DNA of 64,000 nt from Leeia aquatica (GCF_012641365.1 NZ_JABAIM010000003.1:124001-188000); one strand, 5' to 3'; counted from the first letter of the stretch, positions 8,079 through 17,171 are shown. Notes: generated by a model from the sequence alone, not told the origin. Translations and numbers: made by a program.

Positions 8079-9035
8079 TCAGTCCTTGCGGCTGATCAAG
8101 TCACGCTGCAGGAATTCCTTGACCCGCTTGAACATGCTGACCTGAGGCACCTGATAATCCGTGCGCAACAATTCTTTTTGTAATTGCAGGACCGACTGCG
8201 GCCGGTCCATGAAATCCCGCTGCAAACACCAGTCCACCAGCTCCAGCAGCTGCGGTGAGTACATTTCCCGCCAGACCTTGTTCTGGCTGACCGGGCGGTA
8301 TTTATCCTCGATCACCCGCGCGTCACCGGGTTGAGGCGCGTGCTTGGCCATGCAGGCAAAAATGCTGGCACCCACCGCATAGACATCGCTCCACGGCCCA
8401 AGGTTATCTCGGTCGCGGTATTGCTCCGGTGGCGCAAAACCCGGGGTGAACATGGGCGACAGCCGTGGATTGTTGTCCGTCAGCGTCTGGCGGGCGGAGC
8501 CAAAATCCAGTAGTACTGGCGTACCATCCTGCCGGATATAGATATTGGCGGGCTTGATATCGAGGTGCAGCAGCTTGTGCAAATGCACGTCGCGCAGCCC
8601 GTTGAGTAGCTGGCCAAACACCAGCCGGATCATGCTTTCCTTGACCGGACCGGGCCGCAGCTGGATTTCCCGTTGTAGGGTGCGGCCGCGCTCATAGTTC
8701 ATCACCATGTAGACGGTTTCGTTGGCGCGGAAGAAATTGAGCACGCGCACCACATTCGGATGCTGGATGCCTGCCAGCGCCTTGCCTTCCTCAAAGAAGC
8801 ACTTCAGGCCATAGCGGAAGGTGGGCAGGTAGTCGGCATTGGAGGGTTCCACCACATCACCCGAAGTGCGCAGCACCAGCGAGCTGGGCAGGTACTCCTT
8901 GATGGCGACCGGCTGGTCACTCTCATCGTGCGCCAGATAGACAATACTGAAGCCGCCCGAGCTGAGGGGCTTCACGATGGTATAATTCAGCAGCTGATAA
9001 CCGCGCGGCAGCGGTTGATTGGTTTGTTGCCCCAT
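8079..9035 (-). CDS. Hanks-type Ser/Thr protein kinase
   Basis: 318-aa eukaryotic-like protein kinase. Glycine-rich loop LSSGGFSIVYLA (about 24-35), invariant Lys46 in VAIKEYLP, catalytic loop HLDIKPANIY with Asp159, and Mg-binding DFG (LLDFGSARQ, Asp177) are all present, followed by the activation/P+1 segment FTPGFAPPEQY. It lacks a transmembrane or PASTA region and so should be soluble, unlike PknB. The frame is open upstream to 9173, but ATG 9035 with MGQQTNQPLP gives a normal kinase N-terminus. It heads the kinase-PP2C-rph unit and is divergent from yicC. Confidence 0.93.
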   Translation of the reverse strand: MGQQTNQPLPRGYQLLNYTIVKPLSSGGFSIVYLAHDESDQPVAIKEYLPSSLVLRTSGDVVEPSNADYLPTFRYGLKCFFEEGKALAGIQHPNVVRVLNFFRANETVYMVMNYERGRTLQREIQLRPGPVKESMIRLVFGQLLNGLRDVHLHKLLHLDIKPANIYIRQDGTPVLLDFGSARQTLTDNNPRLSPMFTPGFAPPEQYRDRDNLGPWSDVYAVGASIFACMAKHAPQPGDARVIEDKYRPVSQNKVWREMYSPQLLELVDWCLQRDFMDRPQSVLQLQKELLRTDYQVPQVSMFKRVKEFLQRDLISRKD

Positions 9036-9202
9036 GCCCTCTAACCAGATTCGTATTCGGTGACCGGTCCGGTTACCGGACGGTATGGCAGCTGCAAACA
9101 GGAGGGCTCCGCCACTCCCGGCATGACTGTCGCATTGTCTTAGTTCGCCAACCCCTTGTAAAGCCGGAGCCACACACTCCGGTATAGCAGAAAGGAAGCA
9201 TG

Positions 9203-10069
9203 ATGATCGCCAGCATGACGGGTTACGCGTCCGTGACCGCAGAGACCGATCTGGGCATGATGACGCTGGAATTGCGGGCGGTCAATAACCGATTCCTCGA
9301 TGCCGTGTTCCGCATGCCGGAAGAGCTGCGTGCCTTCGAGCCGCTGTTGCGTGAAGCCCTGTCCGGCGCCATCAGCCGGGGCAAGGTGGAGTGTCGCATC
9401 AACCTCACCGCCCGACCTGATGCCCAAGCCGCGCTGGAGGTCAACGACCGCATGGTGAGCGCCCTGCTGGCCGCCGAGCAACGCGTGCTGGCACAGGCTG
9501 GGGGCGCGCGCGGCCTGTCGGTCTCCGATATCCTGCGCTGGCCCGGCGTCATGGCCGCTACCGAGGTCGATAACGAGCGGCTGAGCCGTACCTTGCAGCA
9601 AGCCATGCAGCAGGCCCTGCAGGACTTTGTCGCTTCCCGCAAGCGGGAAGGTGCCAAGCTGGCGGACGTGCTGCGAGAGCGGCTGGAAGGCATCGAAGCG
9701 CTGGCACAAGCCACCCGCCCGAAGATGCCGCAGCTGGTCCAAGCTTATCAACAGAAGCTGGTGGAGCGCCTGCAGGAAGTCTTCGGCCAAGCCGATGATC
9801 AGCGCATCCAGCAGGAGCTGGCGCTGTTCGCGCAGAAAATCGACGTGGACGAAGAGTTGTCACGGCTTGGCGCGCATTGCAGCGAAGTGCGCCGCATCCT
9901 CAAGCAAGGTGGCGTGGTCGGCAAGCGACTGGATTTCATGATGCAGGAGTTGCAGCGCGAGGCGAATACCCTCGGCTCCAAGGCGGCTTCGCTGGAGCTG
10001 ACCCAGACCTCGGTGGACATGAAAGTGCTGGTCGAACAGATGCGCGAGCAGGTGCAGAACATCGAGTAA
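9203..10069 (+). CDS. yicC: YicC-family endoribonuclease
   Basis: About 288 aa. The N-terminal signature MIASMTGYA and C-terminal DUF1732 region (GAHCSEVRRILKQGG, GKRLDFMMQELQREANTLG SK) are diagnostic. E. coli YicC has been reported as an endoribonuclease affecting small RNA turnover. Two adjacent ATG codons occur at 9200 and 9203; the second has the better spacing to AAGGAAG and gives the usual N-terminus. The protein is rich in helix and likely oligomeric. It is divergent from the kinase gene and ends against ftsX. Confidence 0.93.
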   Translation: MIASMTGYASVTAETDLGMMTLELRAVNNRFLDAVFRMPEELRAFEPLLREALSGAISRGKVECRINLTARPDAQAALEVNDRMVSALLAAEQRVLAQAGGARGLSVSDILRWPGVMAATEVDNERLSRTLQQAMQQALQDFVASRKREGAKLADVLRERLEGIEALAQATRPKMPQLVQAYQQKLVERLQEVFGQADDQRIQQELALFAQKIDVDEELSRLGAHCSEVRRILKQGGVVGKRLDFMMQELQREANTLGSKAASLELTQTSVDMKVLVEQMREQVQNIE

Positions 10070-10093
10070 GCGCCGACGTTGCGGCGCCTCGGT

Positions 10094-10993
10094 TCAGCGG
10101 TGGTCCAGTTGCAGCAGGTGGCGGGTCACCGCCACCCAGGCCCCCAGCCAGGCCAGTACCCCGGCTGCAGCCATCAGCAATAGCCCTTGCCACCACGGCA
10201 GGTAGGCCAGGGTCAGCTCGGTGCCGTACAGGCGCGCCAGATGCAGCACCGGCGCTGACAGCTGCCAGGTGGCCAGCGCGGTAATGCCCCAGGCGGTGGC
10301 ACCGCCCAGCATGCCTTGCAGCCCGGCAAAGTACAGGAAAGGCCGCCGGATAAAGGCGCGGGTGGCACCGATCAGGCGACTGACTTCAATCTCGTCCCGC
10401 CGTAACAGGATCTGCAGCCGCACGGTATTGCCCATCACCACCAGCAGGCCGATCGCCAGCAGCGCACTCAACCAGCCGATCAGGCTGCGCCCCAGCTGGG
10501 TAATCGCCACCAGCCGTTCCACCCAGGCGGCATCATGCACCACCTCGGCCACCTCCGGGCGTGCCGCCCACTGCGCCTGCTGCTGAGCCGGTGCCGCTGG
10601 ATCGGCAAACTGCAACACCAGTGCGTCCGGCAAGGGATTGTCCGGCAAGGCATCGCCCAGCTCAGCCAGGTTGGCGCGGCCGATCAGATCCTTGAACGCG
10701 GCCTCGCGTCCGATCCATTGCACCTTGACACCGCTGCTGGCCTCAATCTGCTTCTGCAGCTGTCTGGCTGTATCCGCACTGACTTCCGGCTTGAGAAACA
10801 GCGTCAGCTGCGGTTGCACCGGCAAGCGGGCCACCACCCGCTCGCCATTGCTGAGCATCACCCACAGCAACGTCGGCAGGGCCAGCGCCACCCCGATCAT
10901 GCTCAACGTCAGCAGCAGGGCAAACGGTTGCCGCAGCAGATTGCGCAGGCCACTGAACAGCGCCTTGCGATGCGCCCACCACCATGCCTTCAT
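10094..10993 (-). CDS. ftsX: Cell division protein FtsX
   Basis: 299-aa membrane subunit of the FtsEX divisome complex, which activates septal peptidoglycan hydrolysis through periplasmic EnvC-type partners. It has an N-terminal cytoplasmic part, a first TM segment near residues 23-45, a periplasmic domain of about 110 residues and three TM segments in the C-terminal half (around 170-290), with the family motif RRDEIEVSRLIGAT. The start overlaps the ftsE stop by four bases. It is the last gene of ftsY-ftsE-ftsX. Confidence 0.96.
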   Translation of the reverse strand: MKAWWWAHRKALFSGLRNLLRQPFALLLTLSMIGVALALPTLLWVMLSNGERVVARLPVQPQLTLFLKPEVSADTARQLQKQIEASSGVKVQWIGREAAFKDLIGRANLAELGDALPDNPLPDALVLQFADPAAPAQQQAQWAARPEVAEVVHDAAWVERLVAITQLGRSLIGWLSALLAIGLLVVMGNTVRLQILLRRDEIEVSRLIGATRAFIRRPFLYFAGLQGMLGGATAWGITALATWQLSAPVLHLARLYGTELTLAYLPWWQGLLLMAAAGVLAWLGAWVAVTRHLLQLDHR

Positions 10994-11649
10994 GCCACCA
11001 GCCTCCCCTGCTCCAGGTGCAGGCGTCGATTGGCATAGCGGGACAACACCGCTTCATCATGGGTAGAGATCAACACGGTGGTGCCGACCTGATTGAAGGT
11101 AGTAAACAGCTGCATGATGTCTTCGGCGTACTGGGCATCCAGATTGCCGGTCGGCTCATCGGCCAGCAGGATGCTGGGACGGTTGACCACCGCCCGCGCA
11201 ATACACAGCCGCTGCTGCTCGCCGCCGGATAAGGTAATGGGCAACGCTTTTTCCTTGCTCAGCAGGCCCACCTTGTCCAGCGCGGCCCGCACCCGCTTGG
11301 CGGCTTCTTTCGGCGGGTAGCCAATGATGGACAAGGGCAGCATGGCGTTATCAAACACGCTACGGTCAAACAACAGCTTGTGGTCCTGAAACACCAGGCC
11401 CAGATTGCGCCGCAGAATGGGGATGGCGAACGGCTTGAGCGCGGCCAGATTCTGCCCGCCCACCAGCACGCTGCCCGAAGTGGGCCGCTCAATGGCGGCC
11501 AGCAGCTTGAGCAGGGTGCTCTTGCCCGCGCCGGAATGGCCGGTCAGGAACACCATTTCGCCTGCCGCCACCTCGCAGCTGACATTGCTCAGCACCTGGT
11601 GACCATCCGGATAACGCTTGTTGACCTGGCTCAGCTTGATGAACGACAT
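10990..11649 (-). CDS. ftsE: Cell division ATP-binding protein FtsE
   Basis: 219-aa ABC-type ATPase that partners FtsX. Walker A is GHSGAGKST, the signature is LSGGEQQR and Walker B is ILLADEPTGNLD; the NAMLPLSIIGYP Q-loop region is typical of FtsE. The ATG at 11649 (MSFIKLSQVNKRYPDG) is the family start; the open frame extends upstream into ftsY only by chance. The gene starts four bases after the ftsY stop codon and overlaps ftsX. Confidence 0.97.
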   Translation of the reverse strand: MSFIKLSQVNKRYPDGHQVLSNVSCEVAAGEMVFLTGHSGAGKSTLLKLLAAIERPTSGSVLVGGQNLAALKPFAIPILRRNLGLVFQDHKLLFDRSVFDNAMLPLSIIGYPPKEAAKRVRAALDKVGLLSKEKALPITLSGGEQQRLCIARAVVNRPSILLADEPTGNLDAQYAEDIMQLFTTFNQVGTTVLISTHDEAVLSRYANRRLHLEQGRLVA

Positions 11650-11653
11650 GGGC

Positions 11654-12652
11654 TTACTCGTCGTCGAACAGGGCGTTGATAAAGTCGGCGGCCACAAAGG
11701 GGCGCAGGTCGTCGCGCTGCTCGCCAACCCCGATAAAGCGCAACGGCACCGGGCGGCTACGGGCAATCGCGGCAATCACGCCGCCCTTGGCGGTACCATC
11801 CAGCTTGGTCAGGATCAGGCCGGTTACCCCCAGCGCATCGTCAAACGCCTTGACCTGCGCCACCGCGTTCTGCCCGGTATTGGCATCCAGCACCAGCAGC
11901 ACTTCATGCGGCGCGCTGCCTTCGGCCTTGGTAACCACCCGCTTCACCTTCTTGATCTCTTCCATCAGGTGCAGCTGGGTCGGCAAGCGCCCGGCGGTAT
12001 CCACCAGCACCACGTCAATATTGCGCGCCTTGGCCGCGTTGATGGCGTCAAACGCCACTGCAGCCGGGTCGCCACCGTCCTGCGCGATCACCGTGACGCC
12101 ATTGCGCTCGCCCCAGGCCATCAACTGCTCGCGGGCTGCAGCGCGGAAGGTATCACCCGCGGCCAGCAGCACCGACTTGCCCTGGGACTGGAAATAATGG
12201 GTCAACTTGCCGATCGAGGTGGTCTTGCCGGCACCATTCACCCCCACCATCATGATCACGTAAGGATGGTGGGTTGAAATGTCCAGCGGGCGCTCCAGCG
12301 GCAGCACCAGCTCGGTCAACGCCTCCTGCAGCTCCTGCTTCAACGCGCGCGGGTCTTTCAACTCACGCAGGGTCGCCCGGTCACGCACGGTCTTGAGCAG
12401 GGTCTGCGTGGCATCCACGCCCATGTCGGCGGTCAGCAAGACGGTTTCCAGCTCTTCATACAGGTCTTCGTCAATCTGGCCGCCACCAAACAGGCCCGCC
12501 AGTTGCTTGGTGAATTGCTGACGGGTTTTGGTCAGCCCCTGCTTCAGCCGGGCCGCCCAACCCAGTTTAGGGGCCTCTTCGGTCGCGGGGGCCTCAGGCT
12601 GGCTGACGGCGGGATCGGCTGCGGACTTGTCTTTTTTGAAGAAACTGAACAT
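11654..12652 (-). CDS. ftsY: Signal recognition particle receptor FtsY
   Basis: 332-aa SRP-type GTPase that docks ribosome-SRP complexes at the inner membrane. A short, Ala/Pro/Glu-rich acidic leader (residues 1 to about 30) precedes the N domain; the G domain has GVNGAGKTTSIGKL (G1), DTAGRLPTQ (G3) and TKLDGTAKGG (G4/G5 region). The N-terminal A domain is far shorter than in E. coli, as in many betaproteobacteria. It heads ftsY-ftsE-ftsX and is divergent from rsmD, the same pairing as in E. coli, where rpoH instead follows ftsX. Confidence 0.97.
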   Translation of the reverse strand: MFSFFKKDKSAADPAVSQPEAPATEEAPKLGWAARLKQGLTKTRQQFTKQLAGLFGGGQIDEDLYEELETVLLTADMGVDATQTLLKTVRDRATLRELKDPRALKQELQEALTELVLPLERPLDISTHHPYVIMMVGVNGAGKTTSIGKLTHYFQSQGKSVLLAAGDTFRAAAREQLMAWGERNGVTVIAQDGGDPAAVAFDAINAAKARNIDVVLVDTAGRLPTQLHLMEEIKKVKRVVTKAEGSAPHEVLLVLDANTGQNAVAQVKAFDDALGVTGLILTKLDGTAKGGVIAAIARSRPVPLRFIGVGEQRDDLRPFVAADFINALFDDE

Positions 12653-12701
12653 CGTGGCTTTCTGTCCCGATACGTGGCGACCGGCGTCGGTTTGATCCTG
12701 C

Positions 12702-12731
12702 TTAACGCCTGACCCGCAATCGGGGTATAAT
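12702..12731 (+). promoter_or_regulatory. Sigma-70-type promoter for rsmD
   Basis: A perfect -10 box TATAAT (12726-12731) lies 18 bases after a TTAACG -35-like hexamer (12702-12707), in the 192-base gap between the divergent ftsY and rsmD genes. The start of rsmD is about 114 bases downstream. Confidence 0.6.
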
Positions 12732-12844
12732 ATCCTGTTTTATTAGGTCAATTTGCCGCCCGACCGTTCGGGCATGCAAATGACGTATTGTACGGGAGCC
12801 CGGCCCCGGCGCGCTACTTCATCGCGCCCGGACTGCACATCAGC

Positions 12845-13396
12845 ATGTTACGCAATCAGGTACGCATCATCGGCGGGCAATGGCGCCGCCGCCTGCTCAG
12901 CTTTCCGGACGGTGACGGCCTGCGCCCAACCTCGGACCGGGTGCGGGAAACCGTTTTCAACTGGCTGGGACAAGACCTGCACGGACAAAGTTGCCTGGAC
13001 TTGTTTGCCGGCAGCGGTGCGCTGTCTTTTGAGGCGGCATCCCGCCATGCTGCACGGGTGGTGGCGCTGGAATTGAGCCACAGCGTGGTACGGCAACTGA
13101 AGCAGAATCGCCAGTTGCTGCAGGCACAGCAGATCGACATTGTGCCGGGTGATGCTCTGCAATGGTTGCGCCAGTCCAGCGAGCAGTTTGATGTGATTTT
13201 TGCGGACCCGCCGTTTGCCGCCAACCTGCTGCCCGCCGTGCTGCCCCTGGTGGCGGCGCGGCTGAAGCCGGGTGGGCGGCTGTATATCGAAGGTGAACAT
13301 TTGCCCGAGCTGCCTGCCGAATGGACCATACAGCGGCAAGGCAAGGCAGGACGGGTCAGCTATGCCTTGCTGCAACGGTCCGACCAGCCCGCTTGA
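12845..13396 (+). CDS. rsmD: 16S rRNA (guanine-966-N2)-methyltransferase RsmD
   Basis: 183-aa SAM-dependent methyltransferase acting on the 30S subunit. Family features: N-terminal RIIGGQWRRRLLSFP, RPTSDRVRETVFNWL, SAM-binding DLFAGSGALSFEAASR and the catalytic N6/N2-methylase motif FADPPF. The ATG at 12845 gives the standard N-terminus although no strong Shine-Dalgarno is present; a TTG-start extension to 12788 is less likely. Confidence 0.93.
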   Translation: MLRNQVRIIGGQWRRRLLSFPDGDGLRPTSDRVRETVFNWLGQDLHGQSCLDLFAGSGALSFEAASRHAARVVALELSHSVVRQLKQNRQLLQAQQIDIVPGDALQWLRQSSEQFDVIFADPPFAANLLPAVLPLVAARLKPGGRLYIEGEHLPELPAEWTIQRQGKAGRVSYALLQRSDQPA

Positions 13397-13429
13397 TTGA
13401 CGCGGCAGGCCGTGCCAGAATCGAACTGA

Positions 13430-13696
<267 letters not shown>

Positions 13697-13781
13697 GCCT
13701 TGCCGCCTGATTCAAAACCGTTGTTGTTGCAGTCGCCATCCCGTCTCTAGTTCCCCCATGAAGGTTGAACTTTTGACAGGA

Positions 13782-13811
13782 TTGGCACTCTCATTGCCCG
13801 AGTGCTAATAT
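13782..13811 (+). promoter_or_regulatory. CIRCE-like (HrcA) operator overlapping the rpoH promoter
   Basis: TTGGCACTC-N9-GAGTGCTAA at 13782-13808 matches the CIRCE consensus TTAGCACTC-N9-GAGTGCTAA with one mismatch. It overlaps a plausible promoter: TTGGCA (13782-13787) and an extended -10 TGC-TAATAT (13803-13811) at 18-base spacing. HrcA bound here should block rpoH transcription. A separate TTGACA at 13773-13778 has no well-spaced -10. Confidence 0.85.
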
Positions 13812-13845
13812 TTTGTCAGACCCGAAAGCAGAAAGGCAGACATCC

Positions 13846-14706
13846 ATGACGTCCACTGCGGTCATCCCGCTAACCGTTTCGACGGGGAATCTGGAGAGCT
13901 ACATTCACAGCGTCAACCAGTTCCCCCTGCTGACGCAGGAAGAGGAACAGGCGCTGGCTGAGCGTCTGCACCGCCACAACGATGTGGAGGCTGCCCGCCA
14001 GCTGGTGCTGTCGCACCTGCGGGTGGTGGTGTCCATCGCCCGCAGCTATGCCGGTTACGGCTTGCAGCAGGCCGACCTGATCCAGGAAGGCAATATCGGC
14101 CTGATGAAGGCGGTCAAGCGCTTTGACCCCAGCCGGGGCGTGCGTCTGTTCTCCTTTGCCGTGCACTGGATCAAGGCCGAGATTCACGAGTTCATCCTGA
14201 AGAACTGGCGTCTGGTGCGGGTAGCGACCACCAAATCCCAGCGCAAGCTGTTCTTCAACCTGCGCAGCATGAAATCCGGCTTCAGCGCCCTGAACGAGCG
14301 TGAAGCGCAGGATATTGCCGAGCAGCTGGGGGTGAAGGCGTCCGACGTGATGGAGATGGACACCCGTCTGTCCGGGCAGGATATTTCGCTGGAACCCACC
14401 GAAGCGGATGACGACAACGCCCAGCAGGCTCCGATTGCCTACCTGGCCGACACCCGCAATGAACCCACCGCCCGGCTGGAACAGCAAGCCATCGCCCATC
14501 TGCACGGTGAAGGCCTGATCGCGGCGCTGGACACGCTGGACGCACGCAGCCGCCACATTGTGGAATCACGCTGGCTGAGCGATGACAGCGGCGCCACCCT
14601 GCACGAGCTGGCCGCCGAATATGGCGTTTCCGCCGAGCGGATTCGCCAGATCGAGCAAAAAGCCCTGCAGAAAATGCGACAGCAGCTGATCGCGCTGGTG
14701 GACTAA
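13846..14706 (+). CDS. rpoH: RNA polymerase heat-shock sigma factor RpoH (sigma-32)
   Basis: 286-aa group-3 sigma-70-family factor directing heat-shock transcription. Region 2 has DLIQEGNIGLMKAVKRFDP and RLFSFAVHWIKAEIHEFIL; the sigma-32-specific RpoH box QRKLFFNLR follows; region 4 ends with the HTH GVSAERIRQIEQKAL. The ATG at 13846 has AAAGG upstream and gives the normal length; a TTG extension to 13813 is unlikely. Unlike E. coli, where rpoH follows ftsX, here it stands on the opposite strand after rsmD and a ferredoxin. Its promoter carries a CIRCE-like site, implying HrcA control. Confidence 0.97.
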   Translation: MTSTAVIPLTVSTGNLESYIHSVNQFPLLTQEEEQALAERLHRHNDVEAARQLVLSHLRVVVSIARSYAGYGLQQADLIQEGNIGLMKAVKRFDPSRGVRLFSFAVHWIKAEIHEFILKNWRLVRVATTKSQRKLFFNLRSMKSGFSALNEREAQDIAEQLGVKASDVMEMDTRLSGQDISLEPTEADDDNAQQAPIAYLADTRNEPTARLEQQAIAHLHGEGLIAALDTLDARSRHIVESRWLSDDSGATLHELAAEYGVSAERIRQIEQKALQKMRQQLIALVD

Positions 14707-14719
14707 GCCATCCAGCTTC

Positions 14720-14760
14720 GCCCATAAAAAAACGCCCCATCGGGGCGTTTTTTTATGGGC
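14720..14760. terminator. Bidirectional terminator between rpoH and uvrD
   Basis: A perfect 19-bp inverted repeat with a three-base loop: GCCCATAAAAAAACGCCCC on the left and its complement on the right, giving a GC-rich core with a seven-base T-run on either strand. It serves both convergent genes. Confidence 0.95.
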
Positions 14761-14778
14761 TGCATCACCTGAACACGC

Positions 14779-16932
14779 TCAGCAGGCTTCCAGCCGAGCA
14801 TAGCTGAGCAACAGCCATTTCACGCCCGCCTCCGGGAAGTTGACCTGAACACGTGCGTCGTCACCCGAGCCTTCAGCTGCCACGATCACCCCTTGGCCAA
14901 AACGGCCATGCTTCACACTCTGACCAATGCGGAAACCTTGCAGATCTTGCGTACCGGCATACACGGCAGCGCCGGTTTGCACGCGGGGAGCTGCATAGCC
15001 CCCATGGTTTGCACTGCTGGGCGGGCGACGGTTCAACCACTGCGTCAGCGGCTCGGGTATCTCGCGCAGGAAGCGGCTTGCCAGATTGTAGCGGGTCTGG
15101 CCGTACAGCTGACGCTGCGTCGCCAGCGTCAGGTATAGCCGTTTGCGGGCGCGGGTAATCGCCACATACATCAGGCGGCGCTCTTCACCGATGCCATCAT
15201 GGGCGGAGAGGCTGTTCTCATGCGGAAACAGCCCCTCTTCCAGACCGCAGACCCAGACCGCGTCAAACTCCAGCCCCTTGGCGGAGTGCACCGTCATCAG
15301 TTGCAGAGCATCCTGCGCCACTTCGGCCTGCAACTCTCCGGATTCCAGAGAGGCATGCGCCAGAAAATCCTCAACCGTGCCGCCTTCCACTTCGTACTGG
15401 AAGTTCTGCGCCGCGTTGACCAATTCTTCCAGGTTCTCCAGCCGCTCTTCGCCATCCTTCTCGGCGCGGTAGTAATCGCGCAGGCCGCTGCGGTCCAGCA
15501 AGGCGTCGATCTTTTCCGGCAGCGGCAACTCGGCAATCTCGGCAGACAATTCGTCAATCAGGCGCACGAACACCGCCAGCTTGTTGGCCGCCGCGCCACC
15601 CGGCGGGCGACTGCAGCAACTGGCCCACAGGGACAATCCCCCCTCCCGCGCCGCCACCTGCACCGCTTCCAGCGTACGCGCACCGATGCCGCGCGCCGGG
15701 AAATTGACCACCCGCAGCCAGGCACCGTCGTCATCCCGGTTGGCAGTCAACCGCAGGTAGGCCAGTGCGTGCTTGATTTCCTGCCGCTCGAAGAAGCGCA
15801 GTCCGCCGTACACCCGGTACGGCACCCCGGCCGCAAACAATTGATGCTCCAACAGGCGGGACTGCGCATTGGAGCGATACAGCACCGCCATGTCGGCCAG
15901 CGCCGTACCCTCACGGTGCAGCTGCCGCACTTCCTCTACGATGAAGTGCGCTTCGTCCTGGTCCGTCAGCGCCTCGAATACCCGCACCGGCTCGCCGGGT
16001 CCGGCAGCCGTCCACAATTGCTTGCCCAGACGGCCTTCATTGTTTTCGATCAGCGCGTTGGCAGCGTCCAGAATATTGCCGAAGGATCGGTAATTTTGCT
16101 CCAGCCGGATCACCTTTCCGATGCGGAATTCACGCTCGAAATCACGCATATTGCCGACATTGGCACCACGGAAAGCATAGATGGACTGGTCATCGTCGCC
16201 CACCACAAACATGGCGGTGTCCGGCCCGCCCAGCAGTTTCAGCCACTGGTACTGCAGGCGGTTGGTATCCTGGAACTCATCGACCAGAATGTGGCGGAAG
16301 CGCTGCTGGTAGTGCTCCCGCAGCATGGCATTGCGTGACAGCAATTCGTACGCCCGCAGCAGCAGCTCTGCAAAATCCACCACGCCTTCGCGCTGGCATT
16401 GCTGCTCATACTCGCCATAAACGTCAATATAGCGGCGGGTCTGCGGATCATAGCTCTCGCAGGCGCTGGCACGGATGCCGCTTTCTTTTTGACTGTTGAT
16501 GAACTGCTGTACCTGCCGCGGTGGCGTACGCTCCTCATCCACATTCAAGGCACGCATCACCCGCTTGATCAGCGCCAGCTGATCCTGCATGTCCAGAATC
16601 TGAAACGCCGCAGGTAAACCACACTCACGATGGTGCGCGCGCAACAGCCGGTTGCACAGCCCATGGAAGGTACCTACCCACATGCCCCGGGTATTGATGG
16701 GCAGCATGGCGGTCAACCGGGTCAGCATCTCCCGCGCTGCCTTGTTGGTAAAGGTCACCGCCATCAGGCCAAAAGGGCTGGCCAGTCCACTGTCCACCAG
16801 CCAGGCAATGCGGGTGGTCAGTACCCGGGTCTTGCCGCTGCCCGCCCCGGCGAGGATCAGGGCCGACTCATGCGGCAGGGTTACCGCGGCCAGTTGCTCC
16901 GGATTCAGTCCGGACAGAAAATCATCACGCAT
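14779..16932 (-). CDS. uvrD: DNA helicase II UvrD
   Basis: 717-aa superfamily 1A 3'-5' helicase for nucleotide-excision and mismatch repair. Motif I AGAGSGKTRVLTTRI, motif Ia VTFTNKAAREM, motif II VDEFQDTN, motif III GDDDQSIYAFRGAN, motif IV EQNYRS, motif V TVHSAKGLEF and motif VI YVAITRARKRLYL are all present. The C-terminal GQSVKHGRFGQGVIV followed by VNFPEAGVKWLLLSYARLE is the UvrD-type Tudor-like tail that contacts RNA polymerase, distinguishing it from Rep and PcrA-only forms. Confidence 0.96.
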   Translation of the reverse strand: MRDDFLSGLNPEQLAAVTLPHESALILAGAGSGKTRVLTTRIAWLVDSGLASPFGLMAVTFTNKAAREMLTRLTAMLPINTRGMWVGTFHGLCNRLLRAHHRECGLPAAFQILDMQDQLALIKRVMRALNVDEERTPPRQVQQFINSQKESGIRASACESYDPQTRRYIDVYGEYEQQCQREGVVDFAELLLRAYELLSRNAMLREHYQQRFRHILVDEFQDTNRLQYQWLKLLGGPDTAMFVVGDDDQSIYAFRGANVGNMRDFEREFRIGKVIRLEQNYRSFGNILDAANALIENNEGRLGKQLWTAAGPGEPVRVFEALTDQDEAHFIVEEVRQLHREGTALADMAVLYRSNAQSRLLEHQLFAAGVPYRVYGGLRFFERQEIKHALAYLRLTANRDDDGAWLRVVNFPARGIGARTLEAVQVAAREGGLSLWASCCSRPPGGAAANKLAVFVRLIDELSAEIAELPLPEKIDALLDRSGLRDYYRAEKDGEERLENLEELVNAAQNFQYEVEGGTVEDFLAHASLESGELQAEVAQDALQLMTVHSAKGLEFDAVWVCGLEEGLFPHENSLSAHDGIGEERRLMYVAITRARKRLYLTLATQRQLYGQTRYNLASRFLREIPEPLTQWLNRRPPSSANHGGYAAPRVQTGAAVYAGTQDLQGFRIGQSVKHGRFGQGVIVAAEGSGDDARVQVNFPEAGVKWLLLSYARLEAC

Positions 16933-17028
16933 GACAAGCAGGGGGTGCTACCACCCCCGATCAGGACAATGCGCGTATTGTAAGGGCAAACCCGGCAAGA
17001 ACGCTCGTTCTATTTAATAATGCCGCTC

Positions 17029-17171
17029 AGAGCCAGGTTTATGGTCTTGCCAGCGGGGCCGAGACAAGGCGAAAACGGCTGAGGAAGCGGAGTTTACTCG
17101 GTGTCAATGAGCATTCCGAAGCCATTTTCAACGCCGTATCGGCGCCACGCAGCAGACTATGAACCGGCTCT
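17029..17171. mobile_element. Small inverted-repeat-bounded element (MITE-like)
   Basis: A ~143-base non-coding block whose ends, AGAGCCAGGTTTATGGTCT (17029-17047) and AGACTATGAACCGGCTCT (17154-17171), are imperfect inverted repeats. Its right end abuts the stop codon of the FecR-domain gene. The interior has a short open frame on the minus strand (about 35 codons) that reads like nonsense peptides often annotated in repeats of this kind. I recall similar interior sequences dispersed in Neisseriales genomes, but only one copy is in this window and no transposase is seen. No target-site duplication is evident. Confidence 0.45.

Noticed and set aside
13773..13778. TTGACA as the rpoH -35 box
   Set aside because: The nearest -10-like hexamer is about 27 bases away; TTGGCA at 13782 gives better spacing.
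14116..14130. GTCAAGCGCTTTGAC as another copy of the CAAGCGCTTG operator
   Set aside because: It lies inside the rpoH coding sequence at a conserved VKRFD motif and differs from the palindrome.
17040..17150. A ~35-codon reading frame inside the inverted-repeat element
   Set aside because: Lies within a repeat-like block, has no start signal and no domain; most likely noise.
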